NCBI GenBank assembly: GCA_023666265.1
Contig: JAMPCH010000002.1
Location: forward strand, 35,105 to 99,104
DNA: 64,000 bases
DNA from: Roseburia sp.
Lineage (GTDB): Bacteria > Bacillota > Clostridia > Oscillospirales > Ruminococcaceae
Reading direction: 5' to 3'
Under the pieces are notes generated by a model. The model did no database searches. It was given only the letters and a program-made list of their open reading frames with translations, and was not told where the DNA came from. Every line of letters starts with the position of its first letter. The first letter of the stretch is position 1. Shown piece after piece: positions 16,484-25,364 of the stretch. The translations under genes were made by a program, and so were the position numbers.

Positions 16484-18883
16484 TTATTTTTTCCCGTTTT
16501 TCTTGACGGGCGGTCTTCCCGGCTTTTTCTTCGGCTGATCCGCCGCTTCCGTCTTTTTTGCCCTGCCGCGCGTTTTCTTCGGTTCTTCCGCTGTCGTCGG
16601 GGCTTCCGCGACCTTCTTCGCTCTGCCGCGCGTTTTCTTCGGTTCTTCCGCGACCGTCGGGGCTTCGGCGACCTTCTTCGCTCTGCCGCGCGTCTTCTTC
16701 GGCTCTTCCGCTGTCGTCGGGGCTTCGACCGCTTTTTTCGCTCTGCCGCGTGTCTTTTTCGTCTCTTCCGCTACCGCCTCGACCTCGACCGTCTTTTTCG
16801 CGGCTCTTGTCCGTTTCGGCGCGGCTTTTTTCGCGGCTTTTTCGGCGGCTTCGCGGGCGGCTCTTTCCGCCGCCTCCTTCGCCGCTCTCTCGGCGGCTTC
16901 CTTCTCCGCCTTCTTCTTCGCGGCGCGTTCCGCGCGCTCTCTCGCTTTACGTTCCTTCTCCTCCTTGGCGCGCTGCTCCGCGTCGTAGTCCTTGATATTT
17001 TTCGCGCGGAAGAACATCACCGACATCGGCTCGATATGGACCGAGATCGCGAAGCGTTCGCCGTGGAGATCCTCGCGGACGGACGAAAGATCGGGGTTAT
17101 GATAACCGCTCCCGCCGAAGGCTTTTTCCTCGGAGGTAAAGATCTCCTCGTAGTCCGCGTAATAGGGAACGCCGAAGCGGTACTCCTCGTGACGGTTCGG
17201 CTGGAAGTTGCAGACCGCGATGATCTCGTCGCCCTTTTTATTAAAGCGGCGGAAGGCGATCACGCTGTTTTTGTTGTCGTCGCTGACGATCCACTTAAAG
17301 CCCGACCAGTCGTTATCGACCTCCCAAAGCTCGCTCGTCTCAAGATAAAAGCGGTTGAGCGCCTTTTGATACTCCCAAAGCTGATGATGCTCGGGGAAGT
17401 CCTTAACGTCCCAGTCGAGACCCGTTTTATAATTCCACTCCTTAAATTGGGCAAATTCTTGACCCATAAAGAGGAGCTTTTTACCGGGGTGCGCCGTCAT
17501 ATAGCCGAGGAAGGTACGATAAGAGGCGAAGCGAAGCTCGCGCGGACCGCTCATCTTATCGAGCATGGAACACTTCCCGTGGACGACCTCGTCGTGAGAG
17601 ATCGGGAGGATATAATTCTCGGAGAAGGCGTAATAAAAGGAGAAGGTGAGCTGATTATGATGGTCGGGACGCCACTCGGGATTCATCGACATATACGAGA
17701 GCATATCGTTCATCCAGCCCATATTCCATTTATAGTTAAAGCCGAGACCGCCGATGTCCGCCGGCTTGGTCACCATCGGCCACGCCGTCGACTCCTCCGC
17801 GATCATCAGTATATTCGGGAATTGTCCGAATAATGCCGCGTTGAGCTTTTGTAAAAACGCGACGGCTTCGAGATTCTCGATCCCGCCGTAAACGTTCGGG
17901 CGATATTCCCGGCGGTCATAGTCGAGATAGAGCATCGAGGCGACCGCGTCCACGCGAAGCCCGTCGACATGATAGATGTCGAACCAGTACGCCGCATTGG
18001 AGATCAAGAAGCTCTGTACCTCGGGCTTACCCCAGTCAAAGACGCGCGTCCCCCAGTTACGGTGTTCGTTTTTGAGCGGGTCGCTGTATTCATAACAGCA
18101 TTCGCCGTCAAACTCATAAAGCCCCGCCGCGTCCTTTGGGAAATGGGCGGGAACCCAGTCGAGGATCACGCCGATCCCGTTCTGGTGACAATAGTCGACG
18201 AACTCCATAAAATCGTGGGGCGTACCAAAGCGGGAGGTCGGCGCGTAATAGCCGATCCCCTGATAGCCCCATGAGCCGTCGTAGGGATACTCCGCGACGG
18301 GCATCATCTCGATATGGGTATAGCCCATACTCTTAACATAAGGTACGAGCTCTCGAGCGCACTCCATATAGTTAAACAGCTCGTCCTCGGACTTTTTATG
18401 CTGCCACGAGTTTAAGTGAACCTCATAGATATTAATCGGGGCGCTGTATACGTCCTTCGTCAGGCGCTCCTTTTGCCACTTCCCGTCCTTCCAGTCATAG
18501 CCCGAGAGGTCATAGATCTTCGTCGCGGTATTGGGGCGGGTCTCCATATGAAAGCCGTAAGGATCGGCTTTTAAGCGGATCTGACCCTTTTGGCTCTCGA
18601 TACTGTATTTATAGGTATCATAGACCTTTAGGTCGGGGATAAAAAGCTCCCATATCCCGCCGTCGCTGATCTTTTTCATCGGGCTTCGCGCGCGATCCCA
18701 GTGGTTAAAGTCGCCGACGACGCTCACGCTCTTAGCCCTCGGCGCCCATACGCGAAAGACGACGCCGCGATTCCCGCCCCGATCGGTAAAGTGGGAACCG
18801 AAAAAGTCGTAACCCTTTATGATGTTCCCTTCGTGAAAAAGATGAAGCGGAACCTCATACTCCTTGGGTACTTGAATGCTCAT
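16484..18883 (-). CDS. glgB: 1,4-alpha-glucan branching enzyme GlgB with a histone-H1-like C-terminal tail
   Basis: GH13 branching enzyme that adds alpha-1,6 branches to glycogen. Residues 1-about 627 are a normal GlgB: CBM48 (VVFRVWAPRAKSVSVVGDFN), GH13 barrel with nucleophile in GLRVDAVASMLY, acid in MIAEESTAWP and HDEVVHGKCSM, and C-terminal beta domain ending VMFFRAKN. Residues 628-799 are extra. First comes a charged helix rich in Lys/Ala/Glu (about 637-690), then 20-residue repeats PKKTRGRAKKVAEAPTTAEE (about 708-777), then KKKPGRPPVKK, which looks like an AT-hook. The tail resembles bacterial histone-H1/HctB-like proteins. First gene of the operon; promoter 18964-18992. Confidence 0.95.
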   Translation of the reverse strand: MSIQVPKEYEVPLHLFHEGNIIKGYDFFGSHFTDRGGNRGVVFRVWAPRAKSVSVVGDFNHWDRARSPMKKISDGGIWELFIPDLKVYDTYKYSIESQKGQIRLKADPYGFHMETRPNTATKIYDLSGYDWKDGKWQKERLTKDVYSAPINIYEVHLNSWQHKKSEDELFNYMECARELVPYVKSMGYTHIEMMPVAEYPYDGSWGYQGIGYYAPTSRFGTPHDFMEFVDYCHQNGIGVILDWVPAHFPKDAAGLYEFDGECCYEYSDPLKNEHRNWGTRVFDWGKPEVQSFLISNAAYWFDIYHVDGLRVDAVASMLYLDYDRREYRPNVYGGIENLEAVAFLQKLNAALFGQFPNILMIAEESTAWPMVTKPADIGGLGFNYKWNMGWMNDMLSYMSMNPEWRPDHHNQLTFSFYYAFSENYILPISHDEVVHGKCSMLDKMSGPRELRFASYRTFLGYMTAHPGKKLLFMGQEFAQFKEWNYKTGLDWDVKDFPEHHQLWEYQKALNRFYLETSELWEVDNDWSGFKWIVSDDNKNSVIAFRRFNKKGDEIIAVCNFQPNRHEEYRFGVPYYADYEEIFTSEEKAFGGSGYHNPDLSSVREDLHGERFAISVHIEPMSVMFFRAKNIKDYDAEQRAKEEKERKARERAERAAKKKAEKEAAERAAKEAAERAAREAAEKAAKKAAPKRTRAAKKTVEVEAVAEETKKTRGRAKKAVEAPTTAEEPKKTRGRAKKVAEAPTVAEEPKKTRGRAKKVAEAPTTAEEPKKTRGRAKKTEAADQPKKKPGRPPVKKNGKK
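16561..16800 (-). repeat. Four 60-bp tandem repeats inside glgB
   Basis: Four successive 60-bp units (starting at 16561, 16621, 16681 and 16741) share the core CTCTGCCGCGCGTTTTCTTC with increasing divergence toward 16800. Each encodes one 20-residue basic repeat of the GlgB tail. In-frame period, so copy number can vary without breaking the gene. Confidence 0.92.
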
Positions 18884-18963
18884 ACCGTTTCTCCTTTCAT
18901 CGCCGGACGGAAGACCGAGGCGGCGGTGGTAATATTGTACAAATATTCCTTTTGTTGGAAATC

Positions 18964-18992
18964 ATTATACCACATTATTCATAATAAAGCAA
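18964..18992 (-). promoter_or_regulatory. Promoter of glgB-glgC-glgD
   Basis: Minus strand TTGCTT (18987-18992), 17-bp spacer, TATAAT (18964-18969); AAAGGAG before the glgB ATG. Confidence 0.8.
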
Positions 18993-19094
18993 GGGGTTTT
19001 TGAAAAAAACACTATTTTTTACGTATTTCAACACCATATTTTGTGCATTTCAACAATACTTATTCAAAAATTTTTTCGGAATGGGACGAAAGAC

Positions 19095-19123
19095 TTGACA
19101 TTCGGGCGAAAATATGGTATCTT
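19095..19123 (+). promoter_or_regulatory. Promoter of the TM1266-like/ABC transporter operon
   Basis: TTGACA (19095-19100), 17-bp spacer, TATCTT (19118-19123). It leaves a leader of about 210 nt before the first start codon. Confidence 0.75.
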
Positions 19124-19130
19124 TAAGATG

Positions 19131-19235
19131 ATCCGAGCCGAAGGAGCTTCCCAACGGCGAGGACAGAAGATCATAAGGTTCAATCGAACTGACGCCGAAC
19201 CCCGCTCCTTCCCAAAAAAGGGAACGAACGGTCGA
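19131..19235 (+). promoter_or_regulatory. Structured leader RNA, possible riboswitch of unknown class
   Basis: Three nested stems are visible: GAAGGAGC (19140-19147) with GCTCCTTC (19204-19211), CGGCG (19155-19159) with CGCCG (19193-19197), and GGTTC (19177-19181) with GAACT (19186-19190). ATGATC near the 5' end can also pair with GATCAT at 19169-19174. It lacks TPP, SAM, FMN, cobalamin and ykkC consensus strings that I know. Placement between promoter and a transporter operon suggests control by a ligand; this is inference. Confidence 0.45.
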
Positions 19236-19339
19236 CCGAGCAAGGCGGAAGGGCAACGAAAACACACTCGATTTCTATGCCCTCGACGGATCATATCCAA
19301 AGAGGGCTTTAATTTTGAGCGGAAAGGAACATCACCGAT

Positions 19340-19606
19340 ATGGAGAAGGAAACGCGCGTCGCGGTCATCGCGATGGTGATCGAGAACGAGGAAGCCGCCG
19401 AGGCGATCAACGGGCTTCTCCATAGCTACGCCGCCTTTGTGATCGGGCGAATGGGCGTTCCCTACCGCGAAAAGGGGATCAATGTCATTACCGTCGTCCT
19501 CGACGCGCCCGCCGACGCGGTCTCCGCCCTCTCGGGGAAGCTCGGGCGGCTTCGCGGCGTCACCTCGAAGGTACTTTACGCGAAAAACACAAAAGCCGCC
19601 GACTAA
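19340..19606 (+). CDS. TM1266-like (iron-only hydrogenase system) regulator family protein
   Basis: 88-residue ACT/NikR-C-like ferredoxin-fold protein of the TM1266 family, usually annotated as an iron-only hydrogenase system regulator. Conserved pattern seen: ETRVAVIAMVIEN at the N-terminus, IGRMGVPYREKGINVITVV in the middle and LGRLRGVTSKVLYAK at the end. No separate DNA-binding domain is present, so it probably binds a small ligand or a partner. First gene of an operon with an NMT1-type ABC transporter; no hydrogenase maturation genes are nearby. Confidence 0.8.
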   Translation: MEKETRVAVIAMVIENEEAAEAINGLLHSYAAFVIGRMGVPYREKGINVITVVLDAPADAVSALSGKLGRLRGVTSKVLYAKNTKAAD

Positions 19607-19645
19607 GAAGACGATCGGCGGGAAAAAGAAAGGACTTGATCTATC

Positions 19646-20755
19646 TTGAAGAAAAAAAGAACGCTCGCGGCGCTGATGTCCGCCGCTATGTGCCTGCTTT
19701 TCGCGGGCTGTAACGGAGGGGCGGCGGAAACGACGACCCCCGCCGAAACGACCGCCCCCGCCCCCGCCGAAACGACGGAGACGACCGAGGCGACGCAGAC
19801 CGACGAAAGCGAAGCTCCTTCCCAAAACGAGGAAACGGACGCTCCGCAGTCGGAGGACACGCTCGACGCGCCCGAGCGCGTAAAGGTCGCCGCGCTAAAA
19901 GGACCGACGGCGATGGGTCTCACCTATTTTATGGATCACGCGGAGGAGACGGGCGTCAACTATGACTTTACGATCGCGGCGGCGGTCGACGAGATCTCGC
20001 CTATGCTCATCCAGGGGACGACCGATCTCGCCTGTGTCCCCGCCAATCTCGCCTCCGTCCTCTACAATAAGACCGAGGGCGCGGTCGAGGTACTCGCCGT
20101 GAATACGCTCGGCGTCCTCTATATCGCCGAGAACGGCGACGAGGTCGCCTCGATCGCCGACCTAAAGGGTAAGACAATCTATAGCAGCGGGAAGGGCGCG
20201 ACCCCCGAATTCTCCCTCAACTATCTATTAAGCGAAAACGGGATCGATCCGACGGCGGACGTCACGATCGAATGGAAGAGCGAGCATAGCGAATGCCTCG
20301 CCGATCTCGTCGCGAACCCCGGGAGCGTCGCCATGCTCCCCCAGCCGTTTATTACCACCGCGCTCACCAAAAACGAGGATATCCGCGTCGCGGTCGACCT
20401 CAACGAGGAATGGGACAAGCTCGATAACGGGAGCGCTCTCCTCACGGGCGTGATCGTCGGGCGGAAGGAATTTATCGAGAGCTATCCCGACGTGATCGAC
20501 GGCTTTCTCGACGGCTACGCCGAGTCGGTCGATTATGTGAACACGAACGTCCCCGAGGCGGCTCAGCTTATCGAGAAATATGACATCGTCCCCGCCGCCG
20601 TCGCGGAGAAGGCGCTACCCGCCTGTAACATCGTTTGTATCACGGGCGCGGAGATGAAGGAAAAGCTCTCGGGCTATCTCGGGGTACTTTTTGACCAGCT
20701 CCCCTCCTCGGTCGGCGGAGCGCTCCCGAGCGACGACTTTTATTATGTGAAATAA
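19646..20755 (+). CDS. ABC transporter substrate-binding lipoprotein (NMT1/SsuA/ThiY-like)
   Basis: 369-residue lipoprotein that captures a small substrate outside the membrane for the permease and ATPase that follow. TTG start at 19646 with AAAGGA upstream. Lipobox LFAGC (Cys about 21), then an approximately 50-residue Thr/Pro/Glu linker (AETTTPAETTAPAPAET...), then a type II binding fold: TAMGLTYFMDHAEE, GTTDLACVPANLASVL, LKGKTIYSSGKGATPEF. These match proteins for thiamine precursors, sulfonates or nitrate; the true ligand is unknown. Confidence 0.85.
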   Translation: MKKKRTLAALMSAAMCLLFAGCNGGAAETTTPAETTAPAPAETTETTEATQTDESEAPSQNEETDAPQSEDTLDAPERVKVAALKGPTAMGLTYFMDHAEETGVNYDFTIAAAVDEISPMLIQGTTDLACVPANLASVLYNKTEGAVEVLAVNTLGVLYIAENGDEVASIADLKGKTIYSSGKGATPEFSLNYLLSENGIDPTADVTIEWKSEHSECLADLVANPGSVAMLPQPFITTALTKNEDIRVAVDLNEEWDKLDNGSALLTGVIVGRKEFIESYPDVIDGFLDGYAESVDYVNTNVPEAAQLIEKYDIVPAAVAEKALPACNIVCITGAEMKEKLSGYLGVLFDQLPSSVGGALPSDDFYYVK

Positions 20756-20770
20756 CAAATAATATCTTTC

Positions 20771-20818
20771 GGAGACGGGGTATTTGCTCCGTCTCCCATT
20801 TTCTTATTTTTATTTTTT
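20771..20818 (+). terminator. Hairpin with T-rich tail between binding protein and permease genes
   Basis: GGAGACGG / CCGTCTCC stem followed by a T-rich stretch. It may partly terminate so that the binding protein is made in excess; a dispersed-repeat half copy (TTTTTTGGGAAGG) follows. Confidence 0.6.
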
Positions 20819-20835
20819 GGGAAGGATGCGAGGAC

Positions 20836-21582
20836 GTGAAAAAAAAGCTGATCACGGCGGGGGCGGTCGCTTTTTGGCTGATCGTATGGGAGGTCGCGGC
20901 GCGGCTCGTCGATAAGAGCGTCTTACTCGCCTCGCCGATCGAGGTCGCGGCGCGGCTCGTCGAGCTGATCCCGGAGGAAGCCTTTTTAAAAAGCGTATTT
21001 TTTACGGCGGGGCGCGTCCTCCTCGGCTTTTTCCTCGGGACGGCGGTCGGGATCGCCTTCGCCGCCCTCGCGGGGAAATTCGCGGCGGTCGAGCGCCTCC
21101 TCGCCCCGCTCCTCGCTTGTATCAAGTCGATCCCGGTCGCGTCGTTTACGATCCTCGCGCTGATCTGGATCTCGTCAAAAAATCTCTCGGTATTGATCGC
21201 CTTTTTGATCGCCGTCCCGGTCGTTTATTCCAACCTTTTGGAGGGGATCGGGGCGCTCGACCCCGAGCTAAGGGAAATGGCGGCGATCTTTAAGATCCCA
21301 CCGCTTCGCCGCCTCGTCGGGATCTATTTATCTCAGCTCCTCCCCTACTTTCGCTCCGCCGCGCGGCTCGCGATCGGGCTATGCTGGAAATCGGGGGTCG
21401 CGGCGGAGGTCATCGGCGTACCGAGGGGTTCGATCGGGGAACGGCTCTACAGCTCGAAGATCTATCTCGAAACGGCGGATCTTTTCGCGTGGACGATCGT
21501 GGTGATCTTAGTGAGCTTATTTTGTGAAAAGCTGTTTTTACTTCTGATCGACCTGTTATCAAAGCGGATCGAAAAAATGTAG
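20836..21582 (+). CDS. ABC transporter permease (SsuC/ThiX-like)
   Basis: 248-residue inner-membrane permease with about six hydrophobic helices. GTG start at 20836 (MKKKLITAGAVAFWLIVWE) with AAGGA upstream. The EAA-type loop that contacts the ATPase is seen as GIGALDPELREMAAIFKIP (about 138-156), then a conserved SQLLPYFRSAARLAIGLCWK segment. Between the binding protein and ATPase genes; 13 bp separate it from the ATPase. Confidence 0.88.
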   Translation: MKKKLITAGAVAFWLIVWEVAARLVDKSVLLASPIEVAARLVELIPEEAFLKSVFFTAGRVLLGFFLGTAVGIAFAALAGKFAAVERLLAPLLACIKSIPVASFTILALIWISSKNLSVLIAFLIAVPVVYSNLLEGIGALDPELREMAAIFKIPPLRRLVGIYLSQLLPYFRSAARLAIGLCWKSGVAAEVIGVPRGSIGERLYSSKIYLETADLFAWTIVVILVSLFCEKLFLLLIDLLSKRIEKM

Positions 21583-21595
21583 GGAGGTCAAAGCG

Positions 21596-22168
21596 ATGAC
21601 CCTTTCGGCGAATAAGATCGGAAAATCCTTCGGCGAAAAGCCTGTCCTCGCCGACTTTAGCCATACCTTCGCCGACGGCTCGTTTACGTCGGTCATGGGC
21701 GCGTCGGGCTCTGGGAAAACGACGCTTTTAATGATCTTAATGGGGCTGATCGCCCCCGACGAGGGGCGGGTCGAGCCCGCGCCCTCGGGATTTAAAAAGA
21801 GCGCGGTCTTTCAGGAGAACCGCCTTTGTGAAAATCTCACCGTCTTGGCGAACCTCCGCCTCCTCCCCGAGCGCCCGTCGAACGAGACCGTCCGCGCGGC
21901 GCTCGCGCGGCTCGGGCTATCGGACGCCGAATACGCGGCGGTAAAGACGCTCAGCGGCGGAATGAAGCGGCGCGTGGCGCTTTTACGCGCCCTCCTCGCC
22001 GAGTATGAGGTCTTATTCCTCGACGAGCCGTTTAAGGGTCTCGACGAGGAAACGAAGCGCCGCGCGATGGACTATACGAGGGAAACGACCGTCGGGAAGA
22101 CCGTGATCCTCGTCACGCACGACCCGGGAGAGGCGGAATTTTTCGGCGGCGGGATCATACGGCTATGA
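21596..22168 (+). CDS. ABC transporter ATP-binding protein, short form
   Basis: 190 residues, shorter than the usual 230-260 of this family because the C-terminal part is missing. All motor motifs are present: Walker A GASGSGKTT (about 36-44), Q-loop FQENRLCENL, signature LSGGMKRR (about 123), Walker B VLFLDEP and the H-loop VTHDP. Likely energises the permease just upstream. Ends 2 bp before a strong terminator. Confidence 0.9.
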   Translation: MTLSANKIGKSFGEKPVLADFSHTFADGSFTSVMGASGSGKTTLLMILMGLIAPDEGRVEPAPSGFKKSAVFQENRLCENLTVLANLRLLPERPSNETVRAALARLGLSDAEYAAVKTLSGGMKRRVALLRALLAEYEVLFLDEPFKGLDEETKRRAMDYTRETTVGKTVILVTHDPGEAEFFGGGIIRL

Positions 22169-22170
22169 TC

Positions 22171-22218
22171 AAAAAGACCCGAGGACTTCTCAAAAGTGAG
22201 AAGTCCTCGGGTCTTTTT
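22171..22218. terminator. Strong bidirectional terminator
   Basis: AAAAAGACCCGAGGACTTCT stem of about 20 bp, AAAG loop and perfect complement ending TTTTT. Separates two convergent operons. Confidence 0.95.
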
Positions 22219-22233
22219 ATTTCTTTCGATCGT

Positions 22234-24468
22234 CTATTCTTCGCTTTCGTCCGAGGGAATGTACCCCGCCTCGAACCATTCATCGAGGACGTCGTAAAAT
22301 TCCTCGCTGATGAGGATCGTCTTCCCGCCGTCATAGTCGCGGGTACGCTCTAAGCCGACCGTTCGGTGCGCCGCGTTCGGCGCGCCGGCGATGATCGCGT
22401 AGACATAGCTTCGATCCGTGTTCCCGAGAATGTACGTTGCCGAGTGAGAAAGCGCCTCAATGAACTGTTCCCCCGTGATGAGGGCTTCGCTTGATCTCCC
22501 ATAGACCCCGTAGCGGCTGAAGGAAATGACGTCCTGACCCTTCTCAACGACGGGGAAACGGGCGAGGGTAAAGTATTCATAGCGGTCGAGGATATTCGCG
22601 ACCGTCTCCTCCTCGGTCGGGGGCGTGGCGGAGCGGTATAAAAACGAGAGCGTATTTGTATAATCCGCGTAGATCGAGTAGTAGAGGGTGAAAAAACCCC
22701 CGTAGAACGCTCGCTCCGTCCGATCTCTCTGTTCGTCGGGTTCCTCGACCTCGCCGACCTCGAGCTTCCCGATCGGGAGATCGGTTCGCCGCCCGAAGGC
22801 GGGATCGTTTTTAAGATCCTCCATAAGTGCCGCGCGAAGCTCGCCGTAGTCGATATTCTCAAAGGTGATACAGCCCGACCCCGCGTTGGTCATATTGGAA
22901 TAGGAGAGGGCGGGGTTCGTGAGCCGAACCGCGACCGGCTCGATCTCCTCGAGCGGCGCGTAATTCTGCGTCCAAGTCACGTCGCTGTACCAGTGATCAT
23001 AGCCGAGTGTGATGTCGGACTGAACAAGGTCGGAATAGCGGTATTCCTCGCTCTCGACGACCGCAGTACGAAATCCCTCGGGAATATCGGTCGGGTATTC
23101 GCGGGTAATGATCTGACCGTTTTTGAGGTAATACTGAAACTCGATACACCGTCCGTTTACGTAATCCTCGGTCTTATCGGCGTTATAATATTTCTCGCCC
23201 TCTTCCCGATCGCGGGTCAGCTCGCGGTGAACCGAGCGGAAGTATTCCGCGAGCTCCCCGTCGCCTTTGGCGGCGACGCTCATATAGCTTTGGGCGCTGT
23301 CGTTCGACGGCGACCAGTCGACCGTCAGTACGGTCACATAGACCGTCTCGTCGGCGGTCGGGACATAGGCGCTCTCGCCGAAGCCCCCGCTCTCATAAAG
23401 CGCGAACGAGACGAGCGTCCCCGCCGCGAGGACACCGACATATTTGACGAGGAGCTTAGGGAGGCTTTTGACCTTCTTATGATCGATCGCCTCCATTAAG
23501 AGAAGAAGGAGGAACAGCCCGACCGCGAGGACGGGGAGCGCCGTAGGGATCAGGTCGAAAAAACCCTTCCCCAAATTATTTTTTAAGAAATTCTCCGCCG
23601 CCCAGAAGAAGCACACGACCAGCGAGAAAGCGACAAAGACGGACGTAGCCGTATACGCCGACTTATAGACGAAGGAGCGCCCGATCCGCTCGGCGCGGCG
23701 GCGCGAATAGGTCAAAAGCCCGAGCGGGATCATGATCGCGATAAAGAGGAGCGACATCACCACCGTGATCACCGCCTCGTCGCCAAACGCCATCGTCGCG
23801 TAAATATTCCCGAACGGGGATAAAAACGAGAGGATCACAACGCCCGCCCAGTAAAGGCGCATCGTCGAATAGGTCATATAGCTCGAAAAAAGATAGCCGC
23901 CGCACCCGTAAATATTCATCAGCCCGAGGTGCATCCCGAACCAGATCACGAGCGGGATCAGGATATTCAGCGCGATCGGGTAAAGGATCGCCTCGGTGAG
24001 CCGCCCGCAAAGCGTCATCAAAAAGATATGAAACACGCTGAACGACACGATATAGAGAAGCCCGTGGAGCGCGAGCGAAACATAGGTCGGCTGGACGATC
24101 GCGGTAAACGGGAACGAGATCACCGCGAACGGTACGGCGAGACAGAGCGTCACCGCGCCCAGCTCGGAGAAATAGCGCTGAGCCGCCGTCAGCGGGAGCG
24201 AGAGGATCGCGTCCGCCTCGGTCTTTTTATAGAGATGCTTCATCGCGACGAGCGGCGTCACGAACGTCACCACGATCAGCCCGATCACCGAGATGATCGA
24301 GAGCGAGCGAAAGATCGTGTCCGCCGCGCGATCCATCTCGTGGTAGGATAGACAGAACGGCGGGAGAAAGAAGACCGAAAAAAGCACCGAGAATATAAAA
24401 CAGCCCTTGAGCTTCCCAAAAACAAAGCGAAAGTATCGCCCGGTATAATTACAGCTTGTTTGCGTCAT
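22234..24468 (-). CDS. Multi-pass membrane protein, permease partner of a YtrB-like ATPase
   Basis: 744 residues. The N-terminal half carries about eight hydrophobic helices (CFIFSVLFSVFFLPPFCL, ISVIGLIVVTFVTPLVAM, and more to about residue 365). The C-terminal half is a large hydrophilic region, probably extracytoplasmic, with many acidic and aromatic residues. ATG at 24468 is chosen because GGAGG lies 9 nt before it; the gene then overlaps the ATPase gene by 20 bp, implying coupled translation. It fits the permease of GntR-regulated YtrBC-type ABC exporters. Function in envelope stress or export is inference. Confidence 0.78.
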   Translation of the reverse strand: MTQTSCNYTGRYFRFVFGKLKGCFIFSVLFSVFFLPPFCLSYHEMDRAADTIFRSLSIISVIGLIVVTFVTPLVAMKHLYKKTEADAILSLPLTAAQRYFSELGAVTLCLAVPFAVISFPFTAIVQPTYVSLALHGLLYIVSFSVFHIFLMTLCGRLTEAILYPIALNILIPLVIWFGMHLGLMNIYGCGGYLFSSYMTYSTMRLYWAGVVILSFLSPFGNIYATMAFGDEAVITVVMSLLFIAIMIPLGLLTYSRRRAERIGRSFVYKSAYTATSVFVAFSLVVCFFWAAENFLKNNLGKGFFDLIPTALPVLAVGLFLLLLLMEAIDHKKVKSLPKLLVKYVGVLAAGTLVSFALYESGGFGESAYVPTADETVYVTVLTVDWSPSNDSAQSYMSVAAKGDGELAEYFRSVHRELTRDREEGEKYYNADKTEDYVNGRCIEFQYYLKNGQIITREYPTDIPEGFRTAVVESEEYRYSDLVQSDITLGYDHWYSDVTWTQNYAPLEEIEPVAVRLTNPALSYSNMTNAGSGCITFENIDYGELRAALMEDLKNDPAFGRRTDLPIGKLEVGEVEEPDEQRDRTERAFYGGFFTLYYSIYADYTNTLSFLYRSATPPTEEETVANILDRYEYFTLARFPVVEKGQDVISFSRYGVYGRSSEALITGEQFIEALSHSATYILGNTDRSYVYAIIAGAPNAAHRTVGLERTRDYDGGKTILISEEFYDVLDEWFEAGYIPSDESEE

Positions 24469-25342
24469 AGCCGTATTCCTCCATTTCATAGATAAAGATC
24501 TCATCGAGCGAGAGCGGGACGAGATCGAGCATTTTAGGATTGCGCTTCTCGAGCGCGGCGCGGATCTCGTCCTCCGTCCCCCGGACGATCAGGTGGACGA
24601 CGCTCGCCGCCGTCTCAAAATGTAAAATATCGAGCTCGGGGAAATCCTCTTTTGTACAGGGCGCGCCAAACGCGGTCTGGACCTTACGGACGTCGCCCGT
24701 CACGCTGTCGAGCTCGCGACAAAAGACGATCTTACCCCGATGAAGGAGGGCGGCGGTGTCGCAAAATTCCTGAACCTCGCTCAAATTGTGGGAGGAGAGG
24801 ATCAGCGTCGCGCCCCGATCGATCATCGCGTCGATCATCATATTTTTGACCACGATCCTCATCGTCGGATCGAGCCCGTCAAACGCCTCGTCGAGAAAGA
24901 CGTATTTCGTCCCACTCGCCAAGGCACAAATCACGACCGCCTGACGCTTCATCCCCTTGGAAAAAGTCGAGAGCCTTTGATCGAGCGGGAGGTCAAGGAC
25001 GGAATGGAGCTTATCAAACCGCTCGTCCGAGAAGGATCGATAAAAGCGCTTATAATAATTTTTGAGCGCGGCTAACGTATAGTCGGAGAATTGGATCGTC
25101 TCGTCGCTCACGAAGCAAAGACGCTCTTTGACCTCGACGTTATCATAGACCGCGCTCCCGTCGATCTTAACGCTCCCGCCGTGGGGGCGATAGATCCCCG
25201 AGAGGACGCGTAAGAGCGTCGACTTCCCCGCCCCGTTTGAGCCGAGGAGACCAAACGCCCGCCCGTCCGGGATCGTGAGGCTTACCCCGTCGAGCGCGGG
25301 CGACCCATTAAATCTCATCGTGAGATCGTTTAGTTCTATCAT
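24449..25342 (-). CDS. ABC transporter ATP-binding protein (YtrB-like)
   Basis: 297 residues. Walker A GSNGAGKSTLL (about 34-44), a TFSKGMKRQ signature in place of LSGGQ (about 128), Walker B YVFLDEAFDGLDP and a SSHNLSEV H-loop. The C-terminal 80 residues form the extra domain common in YtrB/BcrA-type exporter ATPases. Preceded by the GntR regulator gene and overlapping its permease. Confidence 0.9.
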   Translation of the reverse strand: MIELNDLTMRFNGSPALDGVSLTIPDGRAFGLLGSNGAGKSTLLRVLSGIYRPHGGSVKIDGSAVYDNVEVKERLCFVSDETIQFSDYTLAALKNYYKRFYRSFSDERFDKLHSVLDLPLDQRLSTFSKGMKRQAVVICALASGTKYVFLDEAFDGLDPTMRIVVKNMMIDAMIDRGATLILSSHNLSEVQEFCDTAALLHRGKIVFCRELDSVTGDVRKVQTAFGAPCTKEDFPELDILHFETAASVVHLIVRGTEDEIRAALEKRNPKMLDLVPLSLDEIFIYEMEEYGYDANKL

Positions 25343-25364
25343 AGAAACAACTTCCTTTCGTTTT

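Noticed and set aside
16561..16800. Regular 60-bp repeats suggesting a CRISPR-like array
   Set aside because: Units are directly adjacent without spacers, in frame, and encode the GlgB tail.
19124..19339. TPP riboswitch before the NMT1-type transporter
   Set aside because: No CUGAGA or GGGUGC-type TPP consensus could be found.
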